Positions 16,691 through 25,552 are shown, counted from the stretch's first letter. The stretch: 64,000 nt of DNA from SZUA-442 sp963759175 (GCA_963759175.1 CAVWXP010000015.1:186001-250000); one strand, 5' to 3'. Numbers and translations: made by a program. The notes: generated from the letters alone by a model not told the origin.

Positions 16691-17383
16691 TCACCGCTTC
16701 CGCTCGATGGGTTCCGGCAACACGGGGGCGATCACGGTGGTCGTCCGTGAGGCAGCCGGGAGCCAGGCGAGCACCCCGACGAGGATGCCACCGATCCCGA
16801 CGAGGACCCCCGCCGGAACCCCGAGGGAGGCAGCGTCGAGGAGTGCCACGATCGGGACGACGACACGCAGGATCCACGTCCCCAACGTGGCCCCCCTGCC
16901 GTAGAGCGCAGAACCGACGATGGCCACGGTCACGACGAACCACTCGAGCCATCCCGCACCCGAGGTGGCGACGGCCAGCCCGACGTACAACGGCGCAACC
17001 GCAGCGACGGAGGCGAGGGCGATGACGACGGGTCCCGGGGCATCGGCGAGTCGGTGGCGACGCGTCCACAGTCGCAGCCACGGCCCCGCCAGCCCCACGA
17101 TGGCGACGGAACCGGCGACATAGGTCACCCAGGTGAGTGGCGTTGCCCCGACCGAGGCGAGACCCATGGCAACGACGACACCGACGCCGAGACCCCACCG
17201 ACCCCACGGAGCACGAGCCAGCAGGAGTCCGACGAGGCAGGTGATTCCCGCGACGACCAGACCGACAGCGATCATCGCGCCAGACGATGGGGCGATGGGG
17301 GAGGGGTCGACGACGAGCGCCGCAGCTCCGCACGCGATGGCGAGGACGCTGACGGTCCCGATGAGCAGATGGGGTCCTCGCAC
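16691..17383 (-). CDS. Hypothetical polytopic membrane protein
   Basis: 230 residues made almost wholly of hydrophobic helices (about seven), for example LLIGTVSVLAIACGAAALVV and AMIAVGLVVAGITCLVGLLL. A positively charged loop RLWTRRHRL lies mid-protein. It sits 9 nt downstream of the cupredoxin-like gene on the same strand. I do not recognise the family. Confidence 0.6.
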   Translation of the reverse strand: MRGPHLLIGTVSVLAIACGAAALVVDPSPIAPSSGAMIAVGLVVAGITCLVGLLLARAPWGRWGLGVGVVVAMGLASVGATPLTWVTYVAGSVAIVGLAGPWLRLWTRRHRLADAPGPVVIALASVAAVAPLYVGLAVATSGAGWLEWFVVTVAIVGSALYGRGATLGTWILRVVVPIVALLDAASLGVPAGVLVGIGGILVGVLAWLPAASRTTTVIAPVLPEPIERKR

Positions 17384-17392
17384 CGGCCGCGA

Positions 17393-17824
17393 CTATTGCT
17401 CCGGGCGCGTATCGACGGATCCGGGGATCCGCTGGAACCCGAGTACGGCGTTGTATCGGTGGATCGCCGGAGGAACGGTCGAGAAGTCGAACTCGAACGC
17501 GTCGCCCTGCATGAGGGGTTCGCTCTCGAAGAGCCCACCCGATCCGAGGATCACGTACTCGCGGTCGTCCTCGTTGATCCATTGGACGATCTGGACCTCA
17601 TCGAGGTTGATGGTCAGGTTCGATGGCTGGAACGCACCGTTGGTGAGGCGGACGATGACGACGCCTTCCGGCGGTGGCTCGGTCGTGGTCGTGGTGGTCG
17701 GTACGCGACCGGCCTCCTGGATGGCATCCGACGGCTCGGAAGTGAACACCGTACCGATGATGAGCAGGACGGCGAAGACACCGGCCACGAGGAGCGTGCT
17801 CTTTATCAGATTGCGTCGACCCAC
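17393..17824 (-). CDS. Membrane-anchored cupredoxin-like protein lacking copper ligands
   Basis: 143 residues: one N-terminal membrane helix (TLLVAGVFAVLLIIGTVF), a threonine/proline linker (TTTTTTEPPPEG) and a beta domain with the order of blue-copper proteins (FQPSNLTINLDEVQIVQWIN ... GLFESEPLMQGDAFEFDFST). The histidine and C-x-x-x-x-H-x-x-x-x-M ligands expected after the second and last strands are replaced (REY; YNAVLGFQ), so copper binding is doubtful. It should face outside the membrane. Confidence 0.6.
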   Translation of the reverse strand: MGRRNLIKSTLLVAGVFAVLLIIGTVFTSEPSDAIQEAGRVPTTTTTTEPPPEGVVIVRLTNGAFQPSNLTINLDEVQIVQWINEDDREYVILGSGGLFESEPLMQGDAFEFDFSTVPPAIHRYNAVLGFQRIPGSVDTRPEQ

Positions 17825-17873
17825 GCCCAGCCTCCCTGTTGGTGGGGTGAGGGGAGTCTAAACGCCACGGCGG

Positions 17874-18521
17874 CTACAACGCGTGGTGACCGGTCTCCGG
17901 CGCGGTCGGTGGATCGAGCTCGGCCACCCATGCGGACCGTTCGACCCAACCCCCACCGTCGTCGACCAGCGTCACGACGGAGGCGTGGGCAGGGGGTGAT
18001 GCAAGCAGTTCACTGAGTGGACGACCGGTCAGCGTCAGGCGGGCCGCCTGCAACGGATCCTGATGGCCCACGACCACGAGGTGGCCGACGCCCGCGCTGG
18101 TGCGTTCGATGGCCGCGGCCATCCTCCCGGCAACCTCCTCGACCGTCTCGGCGGTCCCTTCGCATCGGGTCGGGTCCTCGAGGTAGGCCTCGAGCTGCCC
18201 GGGGAAGAGGCCGTCGAGGTCCTCCCATCGCTGTCCGGTCCACGCCGGGTACTGACGGGTCTCCCCGAGCGCAGCGTCGAGCCGTGGCACGAGATGGTGA
18301 TGCCGTGCGATGGCGGTCGCCGTCTGGACCGCCCTGGCGAGGGGGGAAGTCACGACGACATCGATGGCGAGGGTGGCCAGGTGACGACCCGCGGCGTGGG
18401 CCTGGCGCACACCGAGTGGTGACAGGTTGAACCCCGGGAGGTCGGCGTACACGACGTGGTTCGGGTTCGCGACCTCTCCGTGGCGGACCAGGTACACGGA
18501 CCGTTGGGGCATCGATGACAT
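17874..18521 (-). CDS. Histidine phosphatase (phosphoglycerate mutase-like)
   Basis: 215 residues. The phosphohistidine motif is LVRHGEVANP near the N-terminus, with the second arginine in SPLARAVQTA and the second histidine in VVVGHQDPLQAARL. Many paralogues act on different phosphate esters, so the substrate is open. A TAGCCT box 6 nt before the ATG suggests a leaderless message. Divergent from the DUF3040 gene. Confidence 0.85.
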   Translation of the reverse strand: MSSMPQRSVYLVRHGEVANPNHVVYADLPGFNLSPLGVRQAHAAGRHLATLAIDVVVTSPLARAVQTATAIARHHHLVPRLDAALGETRQYPAWTGQRWEDLDGLFPGQLEAYLEDPTRCEGTAETVEEVAGRMAAAIERTSAGVGHLVVVGHQDPLQAARLTLTGRPLSELLASPPAHASVVTLVDDGGGWVERSAWVAELDPPTAPETGHHAL

Positions 18522-18527
18522 GGCCTC

Positions 18528-18533
18528 AGGCTA
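18528..18533 (-). promoter_or_regulatory. -10 box of a leaderless gene (histidine phosphatase)
   Basis: TAGCCT on the minus strand, 6 nt, then ATG at 18521. Confidence 0.45.
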
Positions 18534-18680
18534 TGCCGCACCCCGTATCGAGTCGCCGGATCTCCCGTGGTCACCCGGTGGATACGATCGCGCAGCCGCT
18601 GCGTCATCCGACACGGTCACGGGAACCGAACGAAGGGCGTGGACGTTGCTCAAGAACCTGTGGAGCGGCACCGATCGTCC

Positions 18681-18690
18681 TAGGTATACT
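18681..18690 (+). promoter_or_regulatory. Extended -10 promoter of the DUF3040 gene
   Basis: TAGGTATACT contains TATACT at 18685-18690, a near-consensus -10 in otherwise GC-rich DNA. A GGCGG...CCGCC hairpin follows in the short leader. No good -35 is seen at standard spacing. Confidence 0.45.
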
Positions 18691-18729
18691 GGCGGCAGGA
18701 GACCGCCCGTCAGATCATACGGAAGCGAT

Positions 18730-19065
18730 ATGCCACTGAACGAGCACGAGCAGAAGATCCTCGATGAGATCGAACGTCAGCTGTATGAGGACGATCCGAA
18801 ACTCGCCGAGATGGTCTCGAAGGCCGTGCGGAGTGGCAAGAACCGATGGAAGATGCGCCTCGCTGCGGTGCTGTTCGTCGTCGGAGCCGTCGTCATGTTC
18901 GTGTCGTTCACCCAATCGTGGGCGATTGCCGGGATGGGTTTCCTGCTCATGGTCACCACCGCTGGGTGGATGGCGCTCACCGCTCGGGCGTCACGTACCC
19001 AACCCGCCGGAGGGGCGAGTGACCTGGTCGAGCGTCTCCAGAAACGGTGGAGACGAGACGGCTAA
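18730..19065 (+). CDS. DUF3040 membrane protein
   Basis: 111 residues beginning MPLNEHEQKILDEIERQL, the diagnostic DUF3040 start. Two hydrophobic helices follow (AAVLFVVGAVVMFVSFTQSW, GMGFLLMVTTAGWMAL). The frame is open further upstream but the family start and the promoter at 18681 fix ATG 18730. Actinobacterial family of unknown function, often found near cell-wall gene clusters. Confidence 0.85.
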   Translation: MPLNEHEQKILDEIERQLYEDDPKLAEMVSKAVRSGKNRWKMRLAAVLFVVGAVVMFVSFTQSWAIAGMGFLLMVTTAGWMALTARASRTQPAGGASDLVERLQKRWRRDG

Positions 19066-19180
19066 GCTGGCGCTTCTCGCCACGTGAGGGCGCTGGGTCT
19101 GGGCGGCGGGAAAGACGGAATACGAATGGGTGCTGCTTCACGCCCGTTCATGAGATTTTTGATGCAGAGGGAGATGGGTC

Positions 19181-19675
19181 TTGGAGGGTTTCACCGCCGC
19201 TCAGGCGTGTCAGCTGACGTCGTGCACGCCGCACCAACTTCGATACTGGGACAAGGTGGGTCTCGTGTCCCCGTCGTTGCAGGGAACCGATGGCCGCCCC
19301 GGTCGTCGGCGCATCTACAGCTTCCGTGACCTCGTCGGACTCCGGGTGGTCAAGAGCCTCCTCGACAACGGATTGTCGATCCAGCGCGTGCGCAGGGCGT
19401 GGGACTACCTGCGTCGCACCGGCGACATGGACGGCCACCTCGCCGAGGTGCGCCTCGTCACGGACGGCCAATCGATCTTCGCGGTCGCCCACGACGACGC
19501 CGAACTGCTCGACGCTCTCCGCCAGGGACAGCTCGCGTTCTTCGTGAAGATCGATGAGATCGCCCAGGACGTCGAGGACGACATCACGAAGTTCGAGCTC
19601 GATCGTGCCTCGTTCCGTGACATGCTCCGTCGTGTCGAGGACGACGTTCGCAGCGAGACCGAAGCCACCGGCTGA
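19181..19675 (+). CDS. MerR-family transcriptional regulator
   Basis: 164 residues. FTAAQACQLTSCTPHQLRYW is the MerR helix-turn-helix and GRRRIYSFRDLVGLRVVKSL the wing with the Y-S-F-x-D-L hallmark. The rest is helical with no cysteine effector site. Start is TTG 19181: a TGA lies in frame 21 nt upstream, so no other start exists, and GAGGGAG precedes it. Effector and targets unknown. Confidence 0.82.
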   Translation: MEGFTAAQACQLTSCTPHQLRYWDKVGLVSPSLQGTDGRPGRRRIYSFRDLVGLRVVKSLLDNGLSIQRVRRAWDYLRRTGDMDGHLAEVRLVTDGQSIFAVAHDDAELLDALRQGQLAFFVKIDEIAQDVEDDITKFELDRASFRDMLRRVEDDVRSETEATG

Positions 19676-19720
19676 CGACCCGGCCCGACGCCACCCCTGG
19701 GCCTCGGTCCGCGGCGATCC

Positions 19721-22132
19721 TCAGGAACCTCCGGAGAGGCTCGACCGCAGGCGCCGCCATCGGGAGATGAGTCGCGAGGGTCGGTACAACGCACGCATCC
19801 GCTCGACTCCCGAGTACCTCGTCGTGAGGTGTTGCTCGGCTCGGGTGCGAGCAGCCACCGCGTCGTCGACCACGGTCGTCGTCCCGGATCCGCCATACAG
19901 GGCCCTGCCATAGGAGTCAGCAAGCGGCACGAACGCATCGTCGATGCGCCGCGCTGCCTCGAGGGGGGTGTCCGCGGGATCGATGTGCTCGCGAAGGTCC
20001 GTCAACCGGTCGACGATGTCCTCCCATGCCGCTGACACATCGCCCTTGGCGAGGCGTCTCGCCAGCCTGCGCCGACGTAGCGCCTTGGTGGCCGGAGCGA
20101 TGAGCAGGACGAGGGCCACGACGGCCACGAGGGCGACCACATAGGGGACCCATCCGGGAAGCGTGAAGCCGGAAGTCTCGGCATCGCCGCCGCCGGCGCC
20201 GGGTCCGAGCGGTGAGACACGGGGATCGCGCTCGTCGAACCGGCCGTCCGGCCCTGCCTGCCCACCGGCTGTGTCGACGAACGTCGGGTTCGGGATGTCG
20301 TCGATGTAGTCGGCTGGCGAGAAGCCGAGTGTCTCCGTGAGGCTCTCGTTGATCGTGGGGGCCGCGAACGCCGCTCGGGGCGTGGGGTCGAAGGCCATCC
20401 AACCGTAACTGGGGATCCACAGCTCGACCCAGCTGTGGGCGTTGCGATCCATCACCTGGACGGTCGTGTCGTTGATCGCCGTGCCGGGGGTGAAGCCGAG
20501 CACGACACGACTTGGTACGCCCACCGCGCGCGCCATGAGCGCCATCGCGGTGGAGAACTGCTCGCAGTAGCCGTGACGGGCGTACGGGTTGTCCTCGTCG
20601 GTGAGCCACAGGTAGACGTCGCCGGTGGTGTACTCGGCCGGCACGCGGTCGTCGTAGGTGAACTCGCCACTGTCGCGGAACCAGTTCTCGAGGGCGAGTG
20701 CCTTCTCGAAGTTCGTGTCGACGTTGCCGACGACGTCCTCGGCGAGGAAGGTGAACGGTGAGCCGAGCTCGTCGATCGGGTACTCGAGCCAGGTGTCCTC
20801 GTCGGGGAGCTCGGCGGGCTCCGGCAGGCCACCGAGCTCGGGGAGTGTCCGGCCGTCGACCTCCGCCTGGGCGAACAAGGGGCTGAGGGCACCCCCCTCG
20901 GTACGTGCCAGGGCAGCCACCGTCGGACCGTCGAACCGTGGCATGTCCGAACGAACGGAGTAGGTCATGCCCTCGTAGCTCAGGTCGCCGGGAACCATGA
21001 GGGCACCGTCGAGGCGCCTGACGCGCATGGCGTCGAGATCGGATCGGTTCTCGGAGATGGCAGCGTTGGGTGTCGCAGGGGCGGGGAGCCAGGGTTGGGC
21101 GAGGTTCTCGATGAGGATGTCGGCCCGCACCTCGACGGTCTCGCCCCGATACACCTGGGACGGTTCGATCCACGGCTCATCGTCGAGCGGGTAGATACGC
21201 ACCCGGTCCGTCGCCCACCTGCCATTGCCGTACGTGTCGAGCGTGACGGTGCGGAACCGGACCGTGGCGGGATCCGCACCGGTGATCTCGGCCCGGAAGA
21301 GGGGGTTGTTCGTCTGGCGGATGAGTCCGGCGCGGATGTCGGTGAACGGGTTGTAGGACGTACTCCCGGAGTACTCGTCGGAGAATCCGGCTGGTGAGCG
21401 CCATGTGACGAGGCCATCGTCGGGCACCCGCTCACCTGCAAGACCCACCGCAGCCACCGAGCCGACCACCATGACGGCGAGGAGCACCACGATCGCCGTC
21501 GAGGGGCGGCGGGTCGGTCGGGTCGTGCCATTTACCCGTTGGAGGCGCCCACTTCCGCTGTCGCGTTCGTCGAGGCGGATCGCGAGCAGCGAGAGCGCAA
21601 CGACCGCGACGAAGATCGCGAGATGGACGAGGCCGTCGGGCCGGCGGTCGATGATGACGAACTGGAGGGCGACGATCAGCGGCGTGAGGATCGCGACGAA
21701 GGGTCGTCCGTTGAGAAGGCCCGCCACGAGGAGGAACCCGAGCGTCCAGAAGAGGCCGCCGAGGAGCATGACGAGGCCCGGCACGGGTCGGACCGGCTCG
21801 ACGCCGAAGCGGATGATTTCCATCGCCCGTCCGAACTCGAAGGTGATGACCTCCCAGGTCGCCGAGGTCGGGAGGATCGTCCACAGTGTCTCGGGAGCGA
21901 CGAGGAGTCCGACGGTGAGGATGAAGGCGACGGCGTTCACCACGACGACGATCGCTGCGTGGGCGCGATAAGCGATCGCGGTCCACGTGATACCGGCGCC
22001 GAGGAGGGTCGCGACGAGGATGGCGACCTGCCACGGTGTTCCGGACGACGAGTCGCGCAGCAGGCCGGAGAGCTCCCAGAAGGCGAGCCCGATCGCTGCG
22101 ATGCCTGCTATCCAGCTGTAGCGGTAGACCAT
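19721..22132 (-). CDS. TgpA-type membrane transglutaminase-like protein
   Basis: About 803 residues. An N-terminal block of six or so membrane helices (TgpA_N/DUF3488), a large extracytoplasmic segment, then a transglutaminase core: cysteine in GYCEQFSTAMALMARA, histidine in NAHSWVELW and aspartate in AFDPTPR. A further helix (YVVALVAVVALVLLIA) and a cytoplasmic tail end the protein. I chose ATG 22132 (GGAG upstream); GTG-free alternative ATG 22168 adds 12 residues. With DUF58 and MoxR it forms a three-gene operon whose biochemical role is not settled. Confidence 0.85.
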   Translation of the reverse strand: MVYRYSWIAGIAAIGLAFWELSGLLRDSSSGTPWQVAILVATLLGAGITWTAIAYRAHAAIVVVVNAVAFILTVGLLVAPETLWTILPTSATWEVITFEFGRAMEIIRFGVEPVRPVPGLVMLLGGLFWTLGFLLVAGLLNGRPFVAILTPLIVALQFVIIDRRPDGLVHLAIFVAVVALSLLAIRLDERDSGSGRLQRVNGTTRPTRRPSTAIVVLLAVMVVGSVAAVGLAGERVPDDGLVTWRSPAGFSDEYSGSTSYNPFTDIRAGLIRQTNNPLFRAEITGADPATVRFRTVTLDTYGNGRWATDRVRIYPLDDEPWIEPSQVYRGETVEVRADILIENLAQPWLPAPATPNAAISENRSDLDAMRVRRLDGALMVPGDLSYEGMTYSVRSDMPRFDGPTVAALARTEGGALSPLFAQAEVDGRTLPELGGLPEPAELPDEDTWLEYPIDELGSPFTFLAEDVVGNVDTNFEKALALENWFRDSGEFTYDDRVPAEYTTGDVYLWLTDEDNPYARHGYCEQFSTAMALMARAVGVPSRVVLGFTPGTAINDTTVQVMDRNAHSWVELWIPSYGWMAFDPTPRAAFAAPTINESLTETLGFSPADYIDDIPNPTFVDTAGGQAGPDGRFDERDPRVSPLGPGAGGGDAETSGFTLPGWVPYVVALVAVVALVLLIAPATKALRRRRLARRLAKGDVSAAWEDIVDRLTDLREHIDPADTPLEAARRIDDAFVPLADSYGRALYGGSGTTTVVDDAVAARTRAEQHLTTRYSGVERMRALYRPSRLISRWRRLRSSLSGGS

Positions 22133-23292
22133 CCGTGCTCCATTGCGTTGCGCCACGATTCGGACCATGTTCCATCCGCAGTCGATCGCACCACGAGGGC
22201 CCCCAAGCGGGCGAACCCCATGATGGCGTCGTCGTCTCCGTCGCTCACGGAAAGTACAACGGTCTTGTAGAAATCCTGACTGAGGAGCTGGAACGACGCG
22301 AGATCTGCATCGTCGGCTTCACCCGTGACCATCACGAGGACGCCACCGGCCATGCCGGATCGGCGCAACCGACCGATGAGGTGGCGGAGGTCGACATTGC
22401 GGGCGGGACGGATGGTCGCGAGTTCCTCCATCGCCTTGTGATAGGCATCGGTCGACCCCACCACCGTTCCGTTGCCGTTTCCCGCCCAGATCGTGGGGGT
22501 GTAGCCCGATCGGAACAGGTGATTGAGTGTCGAGGCGGCGCCCCGAACCGCCTGCTCGAAGCTCTCCGCCGTGGCGTGGGGCTCGACGCGCGGGTCGAGG
22601 ATGATGAATGCTCGCGACTGCCACGGCATCTCGAGCTGCTTGATCATCAGCTCGTCGCGTCGTGCCGACGACGGCCAATGGACCTTGCGCAGGTCATCGC
22701 CCTGGTGGTACTCGCGGAGCGTGAAGAAGTCCTCGCCGCCGCTGTGCCAGAACGCGGCGCGGGACGTGTTGATGGTCTGGTCCTGGCCACGGCCCGTGGG
22801 CACGCCCTCGAGGGTCTCCACCCTCGGGTAGACCACGAGCCTCCCGGCCTTGCCGAATGCGGACGTCGACTCCACGAATCCGAGAGGGTCGCCGAGGCTG
22901 ACCTTCGCCGGCCCGACCCGGTACACCCCTCGGGGTCGACACAGGACCTCGTACCGGCCGGCCATGACGTCATCGGTACCAATGCGGTCGGCGACGAAAC
23001 GCGCTGCGCCGAGTCCGTGTACCCGATCCTCCACGCTCACTCGATAGATACGTCTGGCCGAACGCACGGACAGATCGACGATGGCGCGTTCTCCGTCGTG
23101 GAGCTGCTGCGGGTTGATCTCCCTGCCGAGTACGAGTCGTGGTGTGGCAAGGCGGACGTAGAGCGATCCGCCGAGGACCGCCACCACGAGAAAGGCGGCG
23201 AGGGCGAGGAGGAGGTCCTCACCGAATGCGGCCCACAGCACGCCGAGGGCGAGGGCGGCGCCGAACGCTGCCCAGCCCCGTGTCGTTGGCAT
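22108..23292 (-). CDS. DUF58 domain protein
   Basis: 394 residues. Two N-terminal membrane helices (FGAALALGVLWAAFGEDLLL, AAFLVVAVLGGSLYVRL), a beta-rich middle, and the DUF58 core DDLRKVHWPSSARRDELMIK followed by a von Willebrand A-like segment (AFIILDPRVEP). The start overlaps the MoxR stop by one base (TGATG) and its end overlaps the transglutaminase gene. DUF58 proteins are the regular partners of MoxR ATPases. Confidence 0.87.
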   Translation of the reverse strand: MPTTRGWAAFGAALALGVLWAAFGEDLLLALAAFLVVAVLGGSLYVRLATPRLVLGREINPQQLHDGERAIVDLSVRSARRIYRVSVEDRVHGLGAARFVADRIGTDDVMAGRYEVLCRPRGVYRVGPAKVSLGDPLGFVESTSAFGKAGRLVVYPRVETLEGVPTGRGQDQTINTSRAAFWHSGGEDFFTLREYHQGDDLRKVHWPSSARRDELMIKQLEMPWQSRAFIILDPRVEPHATAESFEQAVRGAASTLNHLFRSGYTPTIWAGNGNGTVVGSTDAYHKAMEELATIRPARNVDLRHLIGRLRRSGMAGGVLVMVTGEADDADLASFQLLSQDFYKTVVLSVSDGDDDAIMGFARLGALVVRSTADGTWSESWRNAMEHGWSTATAG

Positions 23293-24263
23293 CAGACGTT
23301 GACCCTCGTACCGGGCACCGCAACGGTGGCCGTCACCTCGTCGAGGACGTCCATCACGGTGGTGCCGCGCATCTGGGCATCCGGACGCACCACGAGTCGG
23401 TGATTGAGCACCGGCACCACGATGGACTTGACATCATCGGGGCTCGCGTAATCCCTGCCATCGGCGGCAGCAATCGCACGTGCTGCCCGCTGGAGGAACA
23501 GCGTCGCCCGGGGCGAGGCGCCGAGCAGGACGTCGGGGTGGGTTCGCGTCGCCTCGGCGATGTCGATCAGATATCCCTGGAGGACATCGGCGACATGGAC
23601 CGAACGGGCGATCCCCGACATCCGCACGACGTCCTCGGCGTGGACCACCGCCTTGAGCTCGACGGAGTTGGTTCCTCCGCCGTGGGTCTGGAGCATCTCG
23701 AGTTCCTTGGCCCGCTCCGGGTACCCCATCGTGACGCGCATCATGAACCGATCGAGCTGCGCCTCAGGCAACGGGTAGGTCCCCTCGTGCTCGATCGGGT
23801 TCTGGGTGGCGACGACGATGAACGGCTCGGCGAGCACGTGGGTCTCCCCGTCGATGGTCACCTGTCGTTCCTCCATGGCCTCGAGGAGGGCGGCCTGGGT
23901 CTTGGGGCTCGCCCGGTTGATCTCGTCCCCGAGCACGACGTTGGCGAAGACCGGTCCCGCGCGGAACGTGAAGGTCGACCGCTCACGGTCCCACACGGAC
24001 ACCCCGGTCACATCGCTGGGGAGGAGGTCCGGAGTGAACTGGATCCGTTGGAAGGAGCTGTCGATCGATCGGGCCAGCGCCTTGGCCAGGAGCGTCTTCC
24101 CGACACCGGGAACGTCCTCGATGAGGACGTGTCCCTCGGCCACCAGGCTCGATACGACCAGCTCGATGGTCTGCCGCTTGCCCTGGATCGCGCGCTCGAT
24201 GTTGGACGTGATGGTTGCGAAACGCTCCCCGAACCACGCGAGGTCATCCTGCGACAGGGACAC
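23292..24263 (-). CDS. MoxR-family AAA+ ATPase
   Basis: 323 residues from GTG 24263, fixed by a strong GAAGGAGG upstream; an open frame upstream of it has repeat-derived content. Walker A is EDVPGVGKT, Walker B VVLGDEINRASPKTQ, sensor 1 VVATQNPIEHEGTYPLPEAQ, and the C-terminal lid has GASPRATLFLQRAA. MoxR ATPases act as chaperones that mature protein complexes together with DUF58/VWA partners. A TATCGT -10 box at 24298-24303 gives a leader of about 30 nt. Confidence 0.9.
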   Translation of the reverse strand: MSLSQDDLAWFGERFATITSNIERAIQGKRQTIELVVSSLVAEGHVLIEDVPGVGKTLLAKALARSIDSSFQRIQFTPDLLPSDVTGVSVWDRERSTFTFRAGPVFANVVLGDEINRASPKTQAALLEAMEERQVTIDGETHVLAEPFIVVATQNPIEHEGTYPLPEAQLDRFMMRVTMGYPERAKELEMLQTHGGGTNSVELKAVVHAEDVVRMSGIARSVHVADVLQGYLIDIAEATRTHPDVLLGASPRATLFLQRAARAIAAADGRDYASPDDVKSIVVPVLNHRLVVRPDAQMRGTTVMDVLDEVTATVAVPGTRVNV

Positions 24264-24297
24264 GTTGCCTCCTTCGACGTCCGGCTGCGGCCACCAG

Positions 24298-24303
24298 ACG
24301 ATA
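24298..24303 (-). promoter_or_regulatory. -10 box of the moxR operon
   Basis: TATCGT on the minus strand, about 35 nt before GTG 24263, leaving room for the GAAGGAGG site. Confidence 0.4.
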
Positions 24304-24327
24304 ACGCCCCAGCCACCAATCGGCGAC

Positions 24328-24395
24328 GAGGAGCCTCGAGATGTGAGCTTTGAGCCTCGAGCGGTGCTCCTCAAGGCTCACAGCTCAAAGCTCAC
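24328..24395. repeat. Compound inverted/direct repeat between divergent promoters
   Basis: GTGAGCTTTGAGC (24343-24355) and GCTCAAAGCTCAC (24383-24395) are a perfect 13-bp inverted repeat. Nested inside it, TGAGCCT (24351-24357) pairs with AGGCTCA (24374-24380). GAGGAGC (24328-24334) pairs with GCTCCTC (24366-24372). GAGCCTCGAG occurs twice, 21 bp apart (24331 and 24352). The block is poorer in GC than its surroundings and ends exactly where the -10 box of the next rightward gene begins. It could be an operator or a small dispersed repeat. Confidence 0.7.
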
Positions 24396-24401
24396 TACTG
24401 T
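24396..24401 (+). promoter_or_regulatory. -10 box of a leaderless small gene
   Basis: TACTGT, 7 nt, then ATG 24409. The inverted repeat directly abuts it and covers where a -35 would be. Confidence 0.5.
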
Positions 24402-24408
24402 CTCCTCC

Positions 24409-24639
24409 ATGCCCTGGCGAACGATCATTGCGCTTCTTGCACGCCCCGCGTTGTGGCCGACCGCTGCCGGTGCGGCCTTCGCCCTTGCCCCGCGTGGGTG
24501 GTGGCGAACGGCGCCGTTCCTGCCCATTCCCGACCGCGATGTGATGGCCTGGCGAGTGACTACTGCCTATGGACATCCGGATATGGCCCTTGCCCCCGAG
24601 GACATCGTTTCATATCTTGAGTGGAGACAACGGGCTTGA
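24409..24639 (+). CDS. Small conserved-type basic/aromatic protein (76 aa)
   Basis: Starts MPWRTIIALLARPALWPTAA and continues LAPRGWWRTAPFLPIPDRDV, ending DIVSYLEWRQRA. I recognise this layout (R-P-x-L-W-x-T-A, P-R-G-W-W-R, P-F-L-P-x-P, D-x-V-x-Y-L-x-W) from unnamed small actinobacterial proteins, but no function is known. A membrane-proximal amphipathic start is likely. The -10 box 7 nt upstream supports this ATG. It is 31 nt upstream of the next gene. Confidence 0.7.
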   Translation: MPWRTIIALLARPALWPTAAGAAFALAPRGWWRTAPFLPIPDRDVMAWRVTTAYGHPDMALAPEDIVSYLEWRQRA

Positions 24640-24670
24640 CGACGTTCTGGTCGTCTCGAGGAGGCAACGG

Positions 24671-25552
24671 GTGACCGACAGTTCCCTACAGGACGACCTA
24701 CTCGCCATCGCTGGCGTGGAAGGCGCCGAGGTGGAAGGGTCTGCCGACAAACCGGCCGGGCTGAGGATCCGCATCGCCGAAGGTGCCGATCAGCATGCCG
24801 TGGGCGGAGCGATCCGTCGCGTCCTGACGGCCCATGGGCTCGGCACGGACACCCGCCTGCCGGGTGAGGTTCCCGCCTCGGCGCCGATCGCCGTGGTCCC
24901 CTCGGAGGCGCCGACCGACGATGGCCCGGACGACGACGCCCCAGCCGAGGAGCAGGCAGCGTCGCGTGTCGCCGTCGCCACCGCCGACGGTGAGGTGATC
25001 GACCTCACGGATGATGCACCCGACGACGTCGGGGACGAACCCGTACCCGATGACGATGCGCCCGTGCCCGACATCGTGGACGTATCTGCAGATGACCTCG
25101 ACGACGACGCCGCGGTCGATGATGTCTGGGAGGACGCCCCCGAACGCCTCGAGGACACCCCGGTCGCCCCGGCGCTCGCCGACATCTCTCGAGGCAGGGC
25201 GGCACCGTCGGGTACCGGTGGCATCGCCCGCATTGCAAGCGTCGCCGTCGAGGAGGGCAGGGAGGGCATCGTCGTCACGGTGACGGCCAGCGACGGCACC
25301 GAGGTGCGACAGCCTGCTGCGTCGTCGGAGGGCGGCGTGGAGTCCGCCGTCGTGCGGGCCACCGCCAAGCTCGCATTCCCCAGTGCTCCCGAGGCGATCG
25401 TCATCGATGTGGAGGATCGCAGGGTCGAAGGCGTTGACATCGTGATGATCGTGCTCGACGTCAACGGTGCGGTCCAGGCGGGTTCGGCTGTGGTCGGTGC
25501 CGGTCGGGCATTCGCCCTGGCCCGTGCAACGTGGGCTGCCCTCCAGCTATGA
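24671..25552 (+). CDS. Acidic hypothetical protein with alanine/aspartate-rich linker
   Basis: 293 residues from GTG 24671, chosen for GAGGAGG 7-8 nt upstream; an upstream open stretch overlaps the previous gene. An N-terminal 75-residue domain (LLAIAGVEGAEVEG, AVGGAIRRVLTAHGL) is followed by about 110 residues of very acidic low-complexity linker, then a compact C-terminal domain of about 100 residues (RIASVAVEEGREGIVVTVTA ... GAGRAFALARATWAALQL). No family recognised. The layout suggests two small folded modules on a flexible tether. Confidence 0.65.
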   Translation: MTDSSLQDDLLAIAGVEGAEVEGSADKPAGLRIRIAEGADQHAVGGAIRRVLTAHGLGTDTRLPGEVPASAPIAVVPSEAPTDDGPDDDAPAEEQAASRVAVATADGEVIDLTDDAPDDVGDEPVPDDDAPVPDIVDVSADDLDDDAAVDDVWEDAPERLEDTPVAPALADISRGRAAPSGTGGIARIASVAVEEGREGIVVTVTASDGTEVRQPAASSEGGVESAVVRATAKLAFPSAPEAIVIDVEDRRVEGVDIVMIVLDVNGAVQAGSAVVGAGRAFALARATWAALQL

